Positions 34,568-47,115 are shown, numbered from the stretch's first letter. The stretch: DNA of 64,000 nt from Lumnitzera littorea (GCA_024138015.1 JAMXBB010000009.1:12898445-12962444); one strand, 5' to 3'. The notes: a model not told the origin generated them from the letters alone. Translations and numbers: made by a program.

Positions 34568-36061
34568 GTGCATATATATAATATAAATTAGAAGTTTGTG
34601 TATTCTTTTAAAAAATCAACATCTTCTTCCTTTTTTAAAAATTTTCTACATTTATTTTATTTTTTTTATTATTTTAGCTAATCAATATATATGTATATAA
34701 TTGTACTATATAAATAAAATCATGAATTATGACTACATAGCATAGCATGACTTAACAATGTTTATTGTGCCACTTTAGCATCTAAGTTAGCAATAGCAAG
34801 GAGGTAAGTGTTGTATTTTGGAAAAAGTGAGGTGTTCGTATCATTTAGAGAGTATAAAGGCAATCAATGTAATTTAGCTATTTATTTATAACATTATTTT
34901 AAATTCATTCATGATATCTAAAAATAATTATAAGGAGTAACTATTACTATATTTCATGTATGAGAATTTCAATTCTATTTTAAACTTATTCATTATGTAA
35001 ACCAAACATGCCATTAGTATTTAACATTTACTTATGCTACTCATTTAATTCTTGACATTTTTTATTTAAATACTCCATGTTTTAAAATTTTTATAAAAGT
35101 GGATCTCATTAACTCTATTAATTTTATATTCTTTCTTGTTATATATTAACTTCTAATTAATCCATACAGGTAGTTAAAATTTTTTGCCCTTTCTTAATAT
35201 GTATCAACTTTTGATAGATCTACAATTACATAAAGTAAAACAAATAATATAATAAAATAAAAAAGGGAAAACATATAACTCTTCCTCCTCCTCTTCTCAC
35301 CTAGTGTCAGAACTTGGATTATATCTTGACATTTCCACCAAAAAATTCGAACTTAGAGCACAATTACCATGCAAGCTTCTCATTAACCTACCTGCAAAGG
35401 TCAAATGAATGTTGCAATAGAAGTGTGTTTATATCATTTGGATTGTTGACGAAACCCATCCTCAATGACCTTATAAGGGGTTTGGAAAAAAGATACTGTA
35501 AAACCATCATGTCAAGTAACTGCCTGTATTGTAATAATCATCTTGTGAGTTAACGACGCAAGATCCTATCCAATTATCTAACCGTTATATCTAATTTATA
35601 ATAAATATAATTGCACAATATTAAAAAAAAAAACTATGAATTATAACGTTGAACAGCTTTTCAAGACCATAGAGAATGAGAATCCATTATTAAAATTAGA
35701 TTAGGGGTTTTGAATTCTTTTCTAGGTCAAAAGTATAAGAGTAGATTTACTTCTATTATCTAGCCCTTATATCTAATTCACAATAAATATAATTATCTAG
35801 CCATTATATAATTCATAATCACCATTATCTAATTTTAATAATTCAAAAACGCAAAACCCTATCCAATTATCTAGCCATTATATCTAATTCATAATAAATA
35901 TAATTGCATGATATAACTATGAATTCTAATGTCTAACAACTTTTCAAGACCATAGAGAATGAGAATTCATTATTAAAATTAGATTAGGGGTTTTGAATTC
36001 TTTTCTAGGTCAAAAGTATGACAGTAAATTTACTTCTACCAGTAAAGAAAAGGTAGCTCTC
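34568..36061. other. AT-rich spacer
   Basis: No gene recognised. A 79-codon frame at 35314-35553 has no recognisable domain. A duplicated block (35563-36037) is listed separately. Confidence 0.55.
35563..36037. repeat. Direct duplication of a block of about 180-190 bp
   Basis: 35563-35754 and 35858-36037 share CCTATCCAATTATCT, TTTTCAAGACCATAGAGAATG and ATTAGATTAGGGGTTTTG in the same order. A third partial copy of the first part (TATCTAGCCCTTATATCTAA) lies between them near 35758. The copies differ by a few bases and small indels. Confidence 0.9.
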
Positions 36062-36064
36062 TTA

Positions 36065-36376
36065 GACCATCCACAACGTAGGGATCTCGTTGAGTATCCC
36101 AATGTCAAGCTCGTTCCTTATGCATTCTGCAGCGTTACTTGATCAGGAGACGCTACTTCTCAAAGTAATGAAGACAACAATATTTATTTTATTTTTTTAT
36201 AATTTGATTGGTTAGAAGTATAATATCGGGACCCACAAAAAATTTAAAAAATTATTTAAAAACTTTTATAAACAAATTTAGAGATAAAGTGATGAGTTTC
36301 TTGAAAACATGAGTTTCCTAATATACTTACGTGGCACATTGAAATTTGAAACGGATTCCTAAGGGATGGGATGGTC
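36065..36376. mobile_element. PIF/Harbinger-like MITE, first of a pair
   Basis: Starts GACCATCCACAACG and ends GGGATGGGATGGTC, so the outer eight bases GACCATCC form a terminal inverted repeat. The left flank is TTA (36062-36064) and the right flank GTA (36377-36379), in keeping with the 3 bp TWA target of PIF/Harbinger elements, with one change. The interior (TTTATAATTTGATTGGTTAGAAG, GGGACCCACAAAAAA) is the kind of sequence seen in plant Harbinger MITEs. Length 312 bp, non-coding. Confidence 0.6.
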
Positions 36377-36379
36377 GTA

Positions 36380-36911
36380 GAGCATGTACAACAATGGAGT
36401 TCTTCCTACATCCTAATGCTCGAAGCCAAGCGCCTGAGTTCCTTCGCCAGTGTCGCATGCATGCATAGTATGCCTCGCATGCCTGCGTGGTATGCCTCTT
36501 GGCTGGGACATGTTTCTCTGATTGAGAACATTCCCAGCCCACATATAATATTTTATTTCAATAATTGATAAATAGCTATTTGGATCAAATAAATTTAAAA
36601 TTAATTAATTACGATTTTTCATACGATAATTCATGTTTCAAAAAATTTCAAAATAATTTTTTTCTATATCTAATAGTATTATTGTACGATATTATATAAA
36701 TCAATACTTAATTTGTCTTTACAAAATGTTAAAAGTATTGATTTTAAAAGTAATAATAGTACGAGGCACATAAAACTTTAAAAAAAATATAAAGAAACTT
36801 CATTGAAAGAAACACGGATAAAGTGTAAAGTTCTTTAAAGGAGAAAGTTTGTTCAAAAGCTAATGTGGTAGTTTAAAAGAACTTTTACAATTGCCACCAA
36901 TGTGCATGGTC
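36380..36911. mobile_element. PIF/Harbinger-like MITE, second of a pair
   Basis: Starts GAGCATGTACAACAATGG and ends CCACCAATGTGCATGGTC, which are imperfect inverted repeats (12 of 18 positions). The left flank is the GTA shared with the first MITE; the right flank is TTA (36912-36914). The interior includes a GC-richer block with several GCATGC-like words. Two small overlapping frames inside (36327-36568 region) are not genes. Length 532 bp. Confidence 0.5.
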
Positions 36912-36914
36912 TTA

Positions 36915-38630
36915 TATATAGGATCCTAACACTTCCTAAACTTTTCAAGACTTACAAGAAACACTAGTTGGAGGTGAGCAAAACCCATGCTCAACGAGTA
37001 TTTTTCTTGCCACAACTTTTCAAGCAAATAATCAACCATAATTCAGCATGTAATAAAATTTATTTACACATAATATGAATGTACATGTGATGACTACAAG
37101 CAACACATCCATAACAGTCTGTAAACTTATAGTATATAGATTATGTGTAAGACTAAAATGTAGATTTATATCATCTATACTTCAATTATCAAACTGTATT
37201 TAATAACATAAGGCACCTCATTTTAACCACATGTACCTATTTACAGGTATAGTATTAACAACCTAACTTGATGCTTAATTGCCAATGCTTAATAACCACC
37301 AAGAAAACACATAATAATAATAGTGCTCTCATGAGCCAATCTATTGTCAACTTTTGGTGATTCCTTGTGTGAGGCATGCACCAATTTTCTAGCATCAAAA
37401 AGTTACTGAATGCTACATAGACCTCAATCAAAGAAGTGTTTCATTGTATTAGTTTACAAAATTGTCTTATACTTCTTAAAATCCAAATTTGAATGGTGGT
37501 ACCCATTGGCAACTATATCAAATTTTATAAGTGGTGGCTTATGATAACTCATTCCGAGTTTTAAATAAATTTTTCTTTTTACACAAAAATATTTTTAAAA
37601 TACTTCATAAATCCTAACAATCCCTTCCACTTTCTTAACAACTAATAGATATGCAACAAATATATTTAGTTATTGTTGTCAAGAATTCAAATTTATCAAT
37701 TATTGGATTTATTGCACAGATGGTAATGTTGTGTAAGGGACTTCTATATTTCTTTTCACTTTAAATTTCATTCTCACAATTTTCATTACATATAAAGTTG
37801 ATATTTCTTGAAGCCAAGTCACCATCTTATTGAGTTTTTATTTAATTGTCTTTGATACTTTAGTAAATAATATGAATCAATTCATTGTGCTTTTACTTAA
37901 CCAGTTTTGATATTTCAATAAATAGCACGAATCAATTCAAATGATAAACTGACTTGAAAATATATATATAAATACATATATATATGTATATATATTAACA
38001 ACTACAAAATAAACTTCTTTTATCCAAAAAGTTTATACCAATACAAAAGTACCACTTGATACCATATTAAAGGAAGAATGTAGCGATATCAATACTTCAA
38101 GGAGTGTTATCATATATAATCTCTAAGAAATATATGGTATTGGTATAATTTCAAGTTTCCTATAATTTGGTACAAATAGTTGTGGAAGCATATGTATCAA
38201 AATCCAGAGCAAACCATACGAAATCAGAAAACAGCAAAAAGATCGTCAAAGAATATAGTTAGAGCACAAACGAGGGAAAGAACATTGGCCTTTTCTTGTT
38301 TTTGATAAGATCAAGGAACATTCTTTACCTTCTCCTTAAGTGAATGTTTCAACTTTCCTCAATCATAAAAAAAAAGGCATTAATTATTAATAGCATACAA
38401 GATAACTTAGGGATCATTTGGCTTCTTGTCCTTTTTATGGGTGCCAAGTTAAGGAGCCCTAACTTTGCTGCTGATGCAAGACTCTGAGCTAGACCTAGAC
38501 AAGGAACCCACATACAATAGATTCTTACTGCTTAGGTTATAAATGATGGCAGGCATGAGAGCCACGAAGACACAACCCCATTTCCCCTCTTGATAACCAT
38601 CCAAACATCCTTAGTACTACTCCTTTGGTT
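36915..38630. other. AT-rich sequence upstream of the NB-LRR gene
   Basis: No gene recognised. An alternating TA stretch lies at about 37960-38000. This is the 5' flank of the resistance gene, and any distal regulatory elements would be here. Confidence 0.6.
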
Positions 38631-38640
38631 GCATAAATAC
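38631..38640 (+). promoter_or_regulatory. Possible TATA box of the NB-LRR gene
   Basis: GCATAAATAC about 40 bp before the ATG. It would give a very short leader, so the real start site may lie further upstream. Confidence 0.3.
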
Positions 38641-38674
38641 CTTAGACACTTACAGCCACCCTAAATAGAGAAAT

Positions 38675-41600
38675 ATGAGTGGGAGAGAGAGATTCATGGA
38701 TGCGGATGCCATGGTTGACAAAGAATCAGCCAAGGTTAAAAAAGCGGCTGTGTCGCTAGGCGACAAAATATTGCAGAACGCAATAGCTATTGATGCAGCT
38801 ATAATCATGGTACAACAAAAGCTACTGAAATTACTTGATTGCAAATCAATTACTGGCACTTTTCTAGAAAAGCAAATAAAGGATACAGCGGAGAGTCTGG
38901 ATCCAGTCTATGATTTCTGGACAAAGCATCCTGAAGGAAGCGAAAGTGAATGGAAATCCAGGCTCTTGATCGCTATCTACAAAATGGAAGATGGCATCGA
39001 CATATTCCGATCCAAAATCGCCATAGAAGATCAAGCCAATGTTGCTCAAACTATCGGGATCAGTCTTCCTAACGTGTTTCTAATCTTATGGGCATTGTGC
39101 TTGCTGCGTAAAGGTCTGTTGGAGTTCAAGAGACAAATAACGAGCTTCAAGCAAGCTCAACGGATATCCGAAAACCACAAACCGCAGGGTTTGGAATCTG
39201 CCAAAGCAAAAGCCCCTCGAAGATATGATCCCAAAATGTGGGACAAGTTGTATTCTCTCGACATTTTGGGAGACAGTATGGCAGCTCGCAAAGAGGAACT
39301 GGATGAGCTTAGAAAGCGTATGTCATCGGAAGCAAATTATGGCATAGTGATCGTCGGTGAGCACGGGTTTGGCAAGACACCTTTAGCAAGAAAAGTCTTC
39401 ACCCAACTGCATGGTGAGTTTGAATGTTGTGCTTGGGTCGATGCCTCTAGGATTGATGCGAGTCATAAAGTTGTATGCAGTATACTGGAACAAGTTTCAG
39501 GTAAGTCGTCTTTGATGCCCAATGTGCAACAGCCGTCCATGAATCTTGCAGTAAGCCTTTACCAAGCACTCTCTGAAAAGAAATATCTCATTGTGTTGGA
39601 TGATGTCAATGACTGGCCTCTGGCTTTATTAGCGGAGGTGCTAAATATTCTTCTATATACCATTTCTGTTGGCAGTTCTAATCACCACCCAAGACAAGAA
39701 TATGGCATACATGTTAGATCCTCACCCAATTGTGCTCGAACGATTAAAAAAGGAGGAGATCAAAAGTCTCCTAAGTGATAAGTTGATCAAAGCTGGTGAA
39801 TTATTAAACGACGTTATGTGGAAAGACATGGAGGAAGATTTTATTAAGAAATGTCGTGGCTCACTGCTGAGGGTTGATTTATTGAGTGGAGCGGTTGCTA
39901 CACAACTAAGGGTCGATTTATTGAGTGGAGCAATTGCAAAGTCCTCTGATTTTAATTTTAGAAAGATCCTCGAGAAGATACCCGACACAGAGGATCTTAA
40001 TCGGCTTTTCACATATTGCTATAACTATATGAGTCCACAAGTGAAGCCATGTTTCCTCTACATGACCCTTTTTCCTAAATCTTATGGATTCCCAGTGCGA
40101 AGGCTACTGCGGTTATGGCTTTCTGAGGGACTTCTAGTCGTGCCACAAGATGCCAACATGGAGCCTGAAGATTTGGGGATGGACTACCTTAAGGAGTTGG
40201 TGATTCGAAACTTCATTGAGGTTATTCAATGGAAGGAAGATGGTTGTCCTAGTAGAGTTCGTGTGGCCCCTGATCTCTATGATTTATTTTGTTCAGGAGC
40301 AATTGGCACTGAACTCCTTTACATTCGTCCTCAGAAGAAAACAGAGGGAGGAGACCAGGCTAAGGATCAGCACCAACAACAACGGGCTGCACCTAGAATC
40401 CGATGGCTCGCAGAACATTCAGACATTGAGGACTTATCTGTTGATGCTAACAAGATCAATGGCCTTCGATCTTTTCTGTCCTTCAATTCGAGAGAGGGCG
40501 TGCTCACCCAAGCTGTAAGCAAATTTCTCAACACTGTGTCTAGTAAGGGCTCTAATTTACTAACTGTGCTTGATCTGGAGGGTGTGTACAAGCCTAACCT
40601 TGATAAAGTGCTAGGAAAACTAGTGCTCCTCAAGTACTTAGGCTTGAGATCAACCGCACTAGGTTCACTGCCAAAATCGGTTGCCGATTTGCCATACCTA
40701 GAGACTTCGGATTTGAAGCATACCAACATAACAGAATTACCTAAGTCGTTTTGGAAGAAATCGAGAAATCTCCGGCACTTCTATCTTAATAGCTATTGTC
40801 ATATTGATAAATCAACCTTCTCTCCTTCTTTTGTAACTAGCAAACTGCCGTTGACAAACCTTCATACATTGAGTGGGGCAATTGTAGATAGTATCCGCAT
40901 CGATACACATAACCAAACCCAAACCCTAGTGGGTTTGAGCAACATAAAGAAGCTGACTAAACTGGGGATCATGTTCCAATTTGACAAAGGAAATCAAAAT
41001 GCAATAGGTGATTGGGTTTCCAGCCTAACGAATCTTCAGTCCTTGAAGCTTGGAATTATCAAGTCAATTGAACCTTCAGTATTGCCTTCAACGCTCTCCC
41101 TAGCACAACACCGTAGCCTTTCCAAGCTATACCTTCTTGGTCAATTCAAAGAGTCTTTGAGAAATCTGATCCCCCAGAATCTCATTAACCTCACCTTGTC
41201 TGGATCGAAGATGACCAATGATCATATAGTCCAACTAGGGAACTTCACAAACCTTAAAGTCCTGAAACTTCTAGCGGACTCTTTTCCTGGAGATACATTG
41301 AAACTCCCCAGCGGCCTTCTCAAAAATCTTCTAGTTCTAGGGCTGTGGAATTTGGAGAATCTTAAGACGATAGAACTAGAAGACGAATTGCCCAAAATCA
41401 AGACCGTTGAACTTAGAAAATGTCACAACATGACAGACATTAATCTTGAGAATGTAGGAGCTAAGACGCCAGTACTTCTCCAGCTGATCCGTATGAAAAA
41501 ATGCTTTTGCAAAAAAATGGAAGAGCAAGTAAGAAATAAAGATCAGAAGAAGATCATAATCAAAACCGTGCAGGTGAAAAATCAGGATCTTTACTTGTTA

Positions 41601-41723
41601 ATTTTTCTGCAACTAAATTTCACAATCCCCTCCCATATATCATCTTACCGTCTGGATCTAACATTTTCACATGATAACTACGATGTTTATATTCTTCTTC
41701 TTTTACAGCCTGTTTCAGATTAA
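38675..41723 (+). CDS. NB-LRR (CNL-like) disease resistance gene with frameshift, probably a pseudogene or noncanonical NLR
   Basis: Two overlapping frames form one NLR-type protein of about 1000 residues; such proteins act as intracellular immune receptors. The first frame (ATG 38675, MSGRERF) has an N-terminal helical region with a hydrophobic stretch (about residues 127-145, NVFLILWALCLL), a P-loop GEHGFGKT (228-235, followed by Pro where Thr or Ser is usual), RNBS-A-like FECCAWVDAS, and kinase-2 KYLIVLDDV (303-311). Near 39670 the frame shifts: the RNBS-B phrase VLITTQDKN is in the second frame, so the first would end at 39778. The second frame has RNBS-D (CFLYMTLFPKSYGF, RLLRLWLSEG) and LRRs from about 40560 on. 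The GLPL region is replaced by a duplicated LRVDLLSGA, and the MHD position reads APD. A probable 135 bp intron (41574-41708) is in frame, so either form ends at the same stop. A gap of 44 bp at the frameshift with GT...AG ends is too short for a plant intron. Family resemblance is to RPP13-like CNLs. Confidence 0.85.
39867..39944 (+). repeat. 39 bp tandem duplication inside the NB-LRR gene
   Basis: Units 39867-39905 and 39906-39944 encode LRVDLLSGAVATQ and LRVDLLSGAIAKS. They sit where the GLPL motif of the NB-ARC domain is expected. Length is a multiple of three, so the frame is kept. Confidence 0.95.
41574..41708 (+). other. Probable short intron near the 3' end of the NB-LRR gene
   Basis: CAG|GTGAAA donor at 41573/41574, a pyrimidine-rich tract and TTTTACAG acceptor ending at 41708. 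Exons join as ...KTVQ and PVSD followed by stop. The 135 bp have no stop and are a multiple of three. The translated intron is hydrophobic and unlike LRR sequence, which supports splicing. Confidence 0.65.
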
Positions 41724-41847
41724 ACTCCTGTGGAGCTTGCAAACGCTATGGACTCCTGAGGGTAGGATGGGGTGAAACCAGCGCCATACCCAACTGATAA
41801 AAGAGTCTTAAACTCATATTATATCATGTATATACATGAATATATAA

Positions 41848-41853
41848 TAATAA
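41848..41853 (+). terminator. Possible poly(A) signal of the NB-LRR gene
   Basis: AATAAA about 125 bp after the stop codon; a second one lies at 41950-41955. Confidence 0.35.
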
Positions 41854-41955
41854 ACAGAAGCATATGTATAGATGTATCTGTATCATTTATCCCCTGTATT
41901 TGTGTCCATGTATCTTCCACATCTATCCGCTTAATGTCATATATATGTTAATAAA

Positions 41956-43339
41956 GTGGATAAGGAACTCCTTGGAATGCATTGCTCGATTTTATTCATT
42001 GCAACAATTACAAACCAGCTGTGGTGTTAAAGTCGATCCACCTATTTGAATTTTAAGCCTTTCTTTATCCAAATGTGGCGATTCTCAGTAGGATTTTTCT
42101 AAAAGTTATGTTTTAAGTTAAACTCCTTTGATTCCTGATCGAGTGGTTTATATTGAATGAGCTATAAAAAGGAAAAGGAAATTTCTTCAGCCCGACAATT
42201 TGGTTAATTTCCTGGAAATTAGTTTTTAGTAGACACGTATGAATCCAAAATTTTGAAAATTTTCTGAAAAATGGGCTTTTCTTCCTTTTATTTTAAATTT
42301 AAGCATATATTTTATGTTGGGTTATGAGAGGAGGAAAAAAAAAAAAAAAGAGGAATCTTAAAACAAATCGGATCTTAATTAGCTAATCAAGAAACTAAGA
42401 GAAGGGTTGTTCTGTAATCCTCAATGGTTTTACCACCATTTGTCCATAATTAGGCTCATCCGACTCGTATTCAATATAATCCTCAACCGTTTATTCAAGA
42501 AGTAGTAGTGTGCTTCTAAAGGTATCCCTAGAACCCACCTTCACCGTTTATTTTATTTGTTCCTTTATCCTTGAATATCACAGACAAATGAAAAATCGAA
42601 TACATAACCGAATTATTGAAATCTGTTTGACGATGAAATCCATCCAAAAATGTTGTGCATGTAATTATAAAATTCATTGTAGTCTAACAATCTTCGTCAG
42701 AGTGACAGCCTCAATAATTCAAACAATCCTAAAGTTGCAATAAATTGTTGAAAAATGCGACAGTTTTACTTATTGTAATAGTTGTAATTTATCTCTCTCT
42801 TTGTTATTTTTGGATATTAAAGGCAATAAAAGCTTGTATACTTTTACTTTTTGGATATTTATAAACTGAATATTTATTTTTTGTAACTTAATGCTTTTAC
42901 CAGGATAGCTTCAAGATTAGTTTTATAAAACCCAACCTCGTTCCTATAGGATTTTTACTCTTATTATCAAAACCAACCTCTATAAGGTTTCGGGTTTTTC
43001 AAAACCCTATAAGGTTTCTCCTCTTATTATTAAAGTCCACGCTTAAAGTCATTATGAACCCAATATCAAACCATTGTACCTTGATTGCATAAAATATTTT
43101 ATTTTAGTTTTGATATTTTAAGCTATTTTTAGTATATTCTTAAAAGATTTTCATTAGCAAATGCTTATTAATCTTCTTATTAATAAAACATAAAATAAAG
43201 TGAATGAAATAATTTATTATTTCTTATCAAATCAAGTTTCACATCAGGTTTTTTGGTAATCCCAAAATTCGATGTTAAATTCTATAGAGTTCTTAATCAT
43301 GTCTAAAGACCTAACCCATAATAACCTGCCTAGTTGCAT
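41956..43339. other. AT-rich spacer
   Basis: No gene recognised. Around 42940-43035 the words CTCTTATTAT and TATAAGGTTTC each occur twice, a small degenerate direct repeat. Confidence 0.55.
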
Positions 43340-43781
43340 CCCCGTTTCAATTTAGTGTCCCCGTTAACACTAAAATTAACAACCATTGTACTTTTCTACA
43401 TTTTAATATTTATACTTTAGTTATGATTGCATTCCAATATTTATACTTTAATTTTGATGCATTATAATATATGTTCACGTGTTAATATTTTTAAAATTAA
43501 TTTTTGAATTTTATAAATTAGTATAAATTAAAAAATTGTTTATATCCAATAATTTCAATGATGCATAATTTTACATGTGATGTCTAATTTTAGCAAGTCT
43601 TTTATTGTTGAAATCTTGAATTCTAATTTTATTTGAAAATAAGATTTGTTATGTTTTATATATACGAATTATGTAAAATTTTAAAATAGTCATAACTTAT
43701 AAATCAAGTGACCAAAAACATGAATTTTCAAACTTACAAAATAATACACCTCTATATAATAATACTTTGTTATAAATCTAA

Positions 43782-46700
43782 TGTCAGCCCCCTACTTGTA
43801 CGATTAGGTACAATAATCAATTTTGGATATTTAGGAAGATAACCCGATTAGGTTGAAAAGTTACGAGAGACTTAGTGACATTAGTTGAGTAATTCCCATA
43901 GGCTCGGAATTCAAAAAATAATAAAATAATATAAATATAGTTAAAATAATAAAAAATTTAGAATATTATTATATAACCATCGATAACACATTAAGTTTCA
44001 AAAATTAGCAAACACTTAAAGATAAATTATAGTGGTAATATAATGAATAATATACTTAAAATAATATATAAAAGAAATTTATACACACCAGGTATAATTA
44101 ATTTGTAAGTATATGTACCCATCATTATTGAAAATACTCGAAAATTGAGTAAAATTCATTAAATAAATAAATAAAATGTGGTAAAATAACAAAAAAAAAA
44201 ATGGGGGACAACTAAGAGACAACTTATCTTTGGCATGGCAAGCATCTAGGATACAAATGATTATAGAAATACCCTCATTCGGACACCTAAAATAGGATAA
44301 TACACACATTGAGAGGAAAATAAAATCAAACCACTTTCACATTATGATATAAAACTTCCATTTACTTCCTAGAAAAAGTATAGTCAATTGTAAGATTAGG
44401 AAAAATGTTGAAGCAAGAAAAATAGAGAGAGAAAGTAAAGAAACAAAAATTAAGAAAATTAGTGCACGAAATAAGGGTTTTGAGAGTTCCCACGAAAAAC
44501 GATCACTTAGAAGTGAGATGAGGCCATTACCTATAAGAGTGGCATGCACTAAGATTGGTAGACAAAGTCTCTCCCCTTTACAATGGCCAAAGATCTAAGT
44601 TTCGATGAATTGCCACCTAGCGTAATTTTTAACTAAATTTTGGGAAAAATACCAAACAACCTTCAAAAATTCTGAAACTTGGTTTTTCCAAATATTTTTG
44701 CATGAGGAACTTAAATTTAAAATTAGATCTTCAAATTTTAAGTGATAATATAGGTTCTTTAAGACAAACATCCTACACACTGATTTTCTATTATGTTTTC
44801 AAAAAACCAATTAATGTAGTTTTAACCTAAAATTTTATGAGTATACTCTTGAAACACTATATTTTGATTTTATTGATTAGATTTTCAAAATAGAACCATT
44901 GGATTTTTGGAAAAAGTTCATTTTCACGAAAATAATGTGCTGGACATGTTGTTCTACTCAAGGAACTTGATAAATTCTCTACAACAGCATGTTACAATCC
45001 ATAAGTAACCACATGCAGCAACTAAAAGTAAGTTATTATAAGTCTAGGAATGATGATTTTCAAGTTTAAGTGAGTATTTGGTCATTTAGGGTTTAAATTA
45101 TCAAAGCAGAAATGAATATGTGACTAAATGGAAGATGTAACGAGAAGTGTATATATGAATTGTAATGTTGAGTTATTGCTTATTATTTATGCAAGTTGTT
45201 GAAGTTTTGGAACTCAATGTAAGTTGGATTATATGTGAAGTAACAAAATGTAGAGGTAGCAACAAGATCAGAAACTATGTCGGAAACTAGGTTAGAATGT
45301 AACTTGGTGTGAATAATTTTGAATGCACTAAAATTGGATCTAGGTTAGAAAGTAGTTTATATTTTGGCTTTATATCCTTATCAAAATCAGAACATAAGTC
45401 ACAACCCTCTTGGACAATAACCTATACCATAATATTAGGTTAAAACCTAAGACAAAAACTTAGTCAAAAAGTAGCTTAATGGAAGAAGCAAAATGTAAGA
45501 GCCATTAGAAGTCTAAAGATGGCAAAACTGAATATTAGATCACTTGGAGCTAGAGAGAAGGTTAGAAAGTCACTTGCTTATAAACTCTAAGAATTTACCA
45601 GAGTTAGAACCTAAGTTAGAAACTACTAATAACAACCTACACCAAAATACTAGGTCTAGAACCTGGGTTAGAAACTACTAATAGCAACCTATGCTAAAAT
45701 ACCAAGTGAAAACCTTAGTAAAAACCTACACTACTTGACTAATACCTAATAGAAACCTTAGAAAACTCACTTAACTTAATTAAAGAACATGGTTGAATGT
45801 CAAAATGAACTCTTATGTTATATTTTGGATAGAAACTAAAGAGGTTACATTAAATTTTAGGGATAATAAAAGAAGATAAGAGTGGCATATAAAGAGAGCG
45901 AGCATCAATATCCAAGTAAGTGGCGTTAATGCTTCACAGCATTTTGGAGCGCTTTAAACTAATTAGATGCTTTGGTATGCTTTTGGCTTGTGATTGTAAT
46001 GTAGTTGTTTGTGTATATACTATGTATATGCTTGAATAATGCTATGTTACAGCTATGGGAGTTGGGCTCCATGTTGTGATGATTCTATGTACTCTGTTTT
46101 GTTTAGATTGTCTAAATTGGTTTATCACCCCAAAAACTAAATTAATTTACACTCAACCTAATTTCTAGCCTGATATGTATCACAACCTATTAAGGGTAAC
46201 AATTCAGATTCTAGAGTTAAACACGGACCTCTTCGATGAGGATAATTGAAATAGTCATTTTCTTACCCTTTGTCGAACTAAATAATAGAAAAGGAGGTCG
46301 TTGTAAGGTTAAGAGCCGTAGTTCGAGAGGAGTCTTGAACGAATAGTGTTCTCTATTACATATGTCCTAGTTTAGTTTCAATTCGTGAGTGCACAGTGTC
46401 AAACTCCTCAACCAAGATTAGATCAAGCACAATTTCTCTAATCCCATGACAAATTGGATTACATTGTACGATGGCATATGCTTGTAAATGCAGTGCATCT
46501 AACTAACCTAGTTGAAAACCTCTAATGTATTGTGCTAAATGTATATTTCTATCTCTGTCTCACTTACTAAGTAAGTTATTGCTCATTCCCCTATAGTTAT
46601 TTTGTAAGTTCCAGATAGATTTACAAGCATACCAGCTAATGTTCGAAGGATTAGAAAGTGAGGTTAGGAAGTGTGGTTTAAGAAGAATTGGCTAAACTCT

Positions 46701-47115
46701 TATTCTAATTATTGATTTTGCTAACTTTTAAAAAAACTACTGGGATCTCCTCTAGTGGCCCTCTAGTTTTCCACTATTAAAGTGTATATTTGTATTGTAA
46801 ATCTATGGACCCTTTACAATTCTCTTCTTGAACTTGTTATTTTTCTAAGCAAATATAATTATTTCTAAATACTTGTACATTTAGACATATTATCTAAGTT
46901 TCATGAACCAAACTTAATCCTTTTAGAAAGATTTCTTTACAAATTTGTTGAGTTAGGTTTATGAAAAGTGAATACAAAATATGATGCTTTAAAGTGGTTA
47001 AGTTGGATTCGCCTTATGTAAACTAAGTCTATGATAGTAGTTGTGTAGTCAACTACTATTTTAAAATGGTTCATAAGGCAGAGCTGTTGCAACTCCATCA
47101 CTTCAAGGCATGACA
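43782..47115 (+). mobile_element. Solo LTR of a chromovirus-type element
   Basis: Starts TGTCAGCCCCCTACTTG and ends CACTTCAAGGCATGACA, comparable to TATAAGCC...CTTCGGGGCGTGACA at 21076-24137. Flanks TCTAA (43777-43781) and TCTCA (47116-47120) agree at four of five bases. The terminal 150 bp (GGTTAAGTTGGATTCGCC, GTTGCAACTCCATCACTTC) parallel the end of the 21076-24137 copy (GGTTAATCGTGGACGCC, GTTACGACTCTACTGCTTC). Length 3334 bp. It has no coding region; three short minus-strand frames (44079-44780) are spurious. Confidence 0.8.
45861..45915 (+). other. Exon-like 55 nt segment in LTR
   Basis: Preceded by TAAATTTTAG, starts GGATAATAAAAG and is followed by GTAAGT. Same module as in the other three LTRs, though the middle part differs. 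Confidence 0.5.

Noticed and set aside
35314..35553. 79-codon plus-strand frame MDYILTFPPK...
   Set aside because: No recognisable domain and no neighbouring exon; could be chance.
36327..36568. Overlapping 65-71 codon frames
   Set aside because: Within the GC-richer interior of a MITE and not conserved with any protein I know.
39641..39676. Tiny intron that would repair the NB-LRR frameshift (GAG|GTGC ... GGCAG|TT)
   Set aside because: At about 44 bp or less it is shorter than plant introns, and splicing it would remove conserved sequence between kinase-2 and RNBS-B.
38650..40729. Antisense frames of 60-120 codons inside the NB-LRR gene
   Set aside because: Shadows of the real coding strand, with no independent support.
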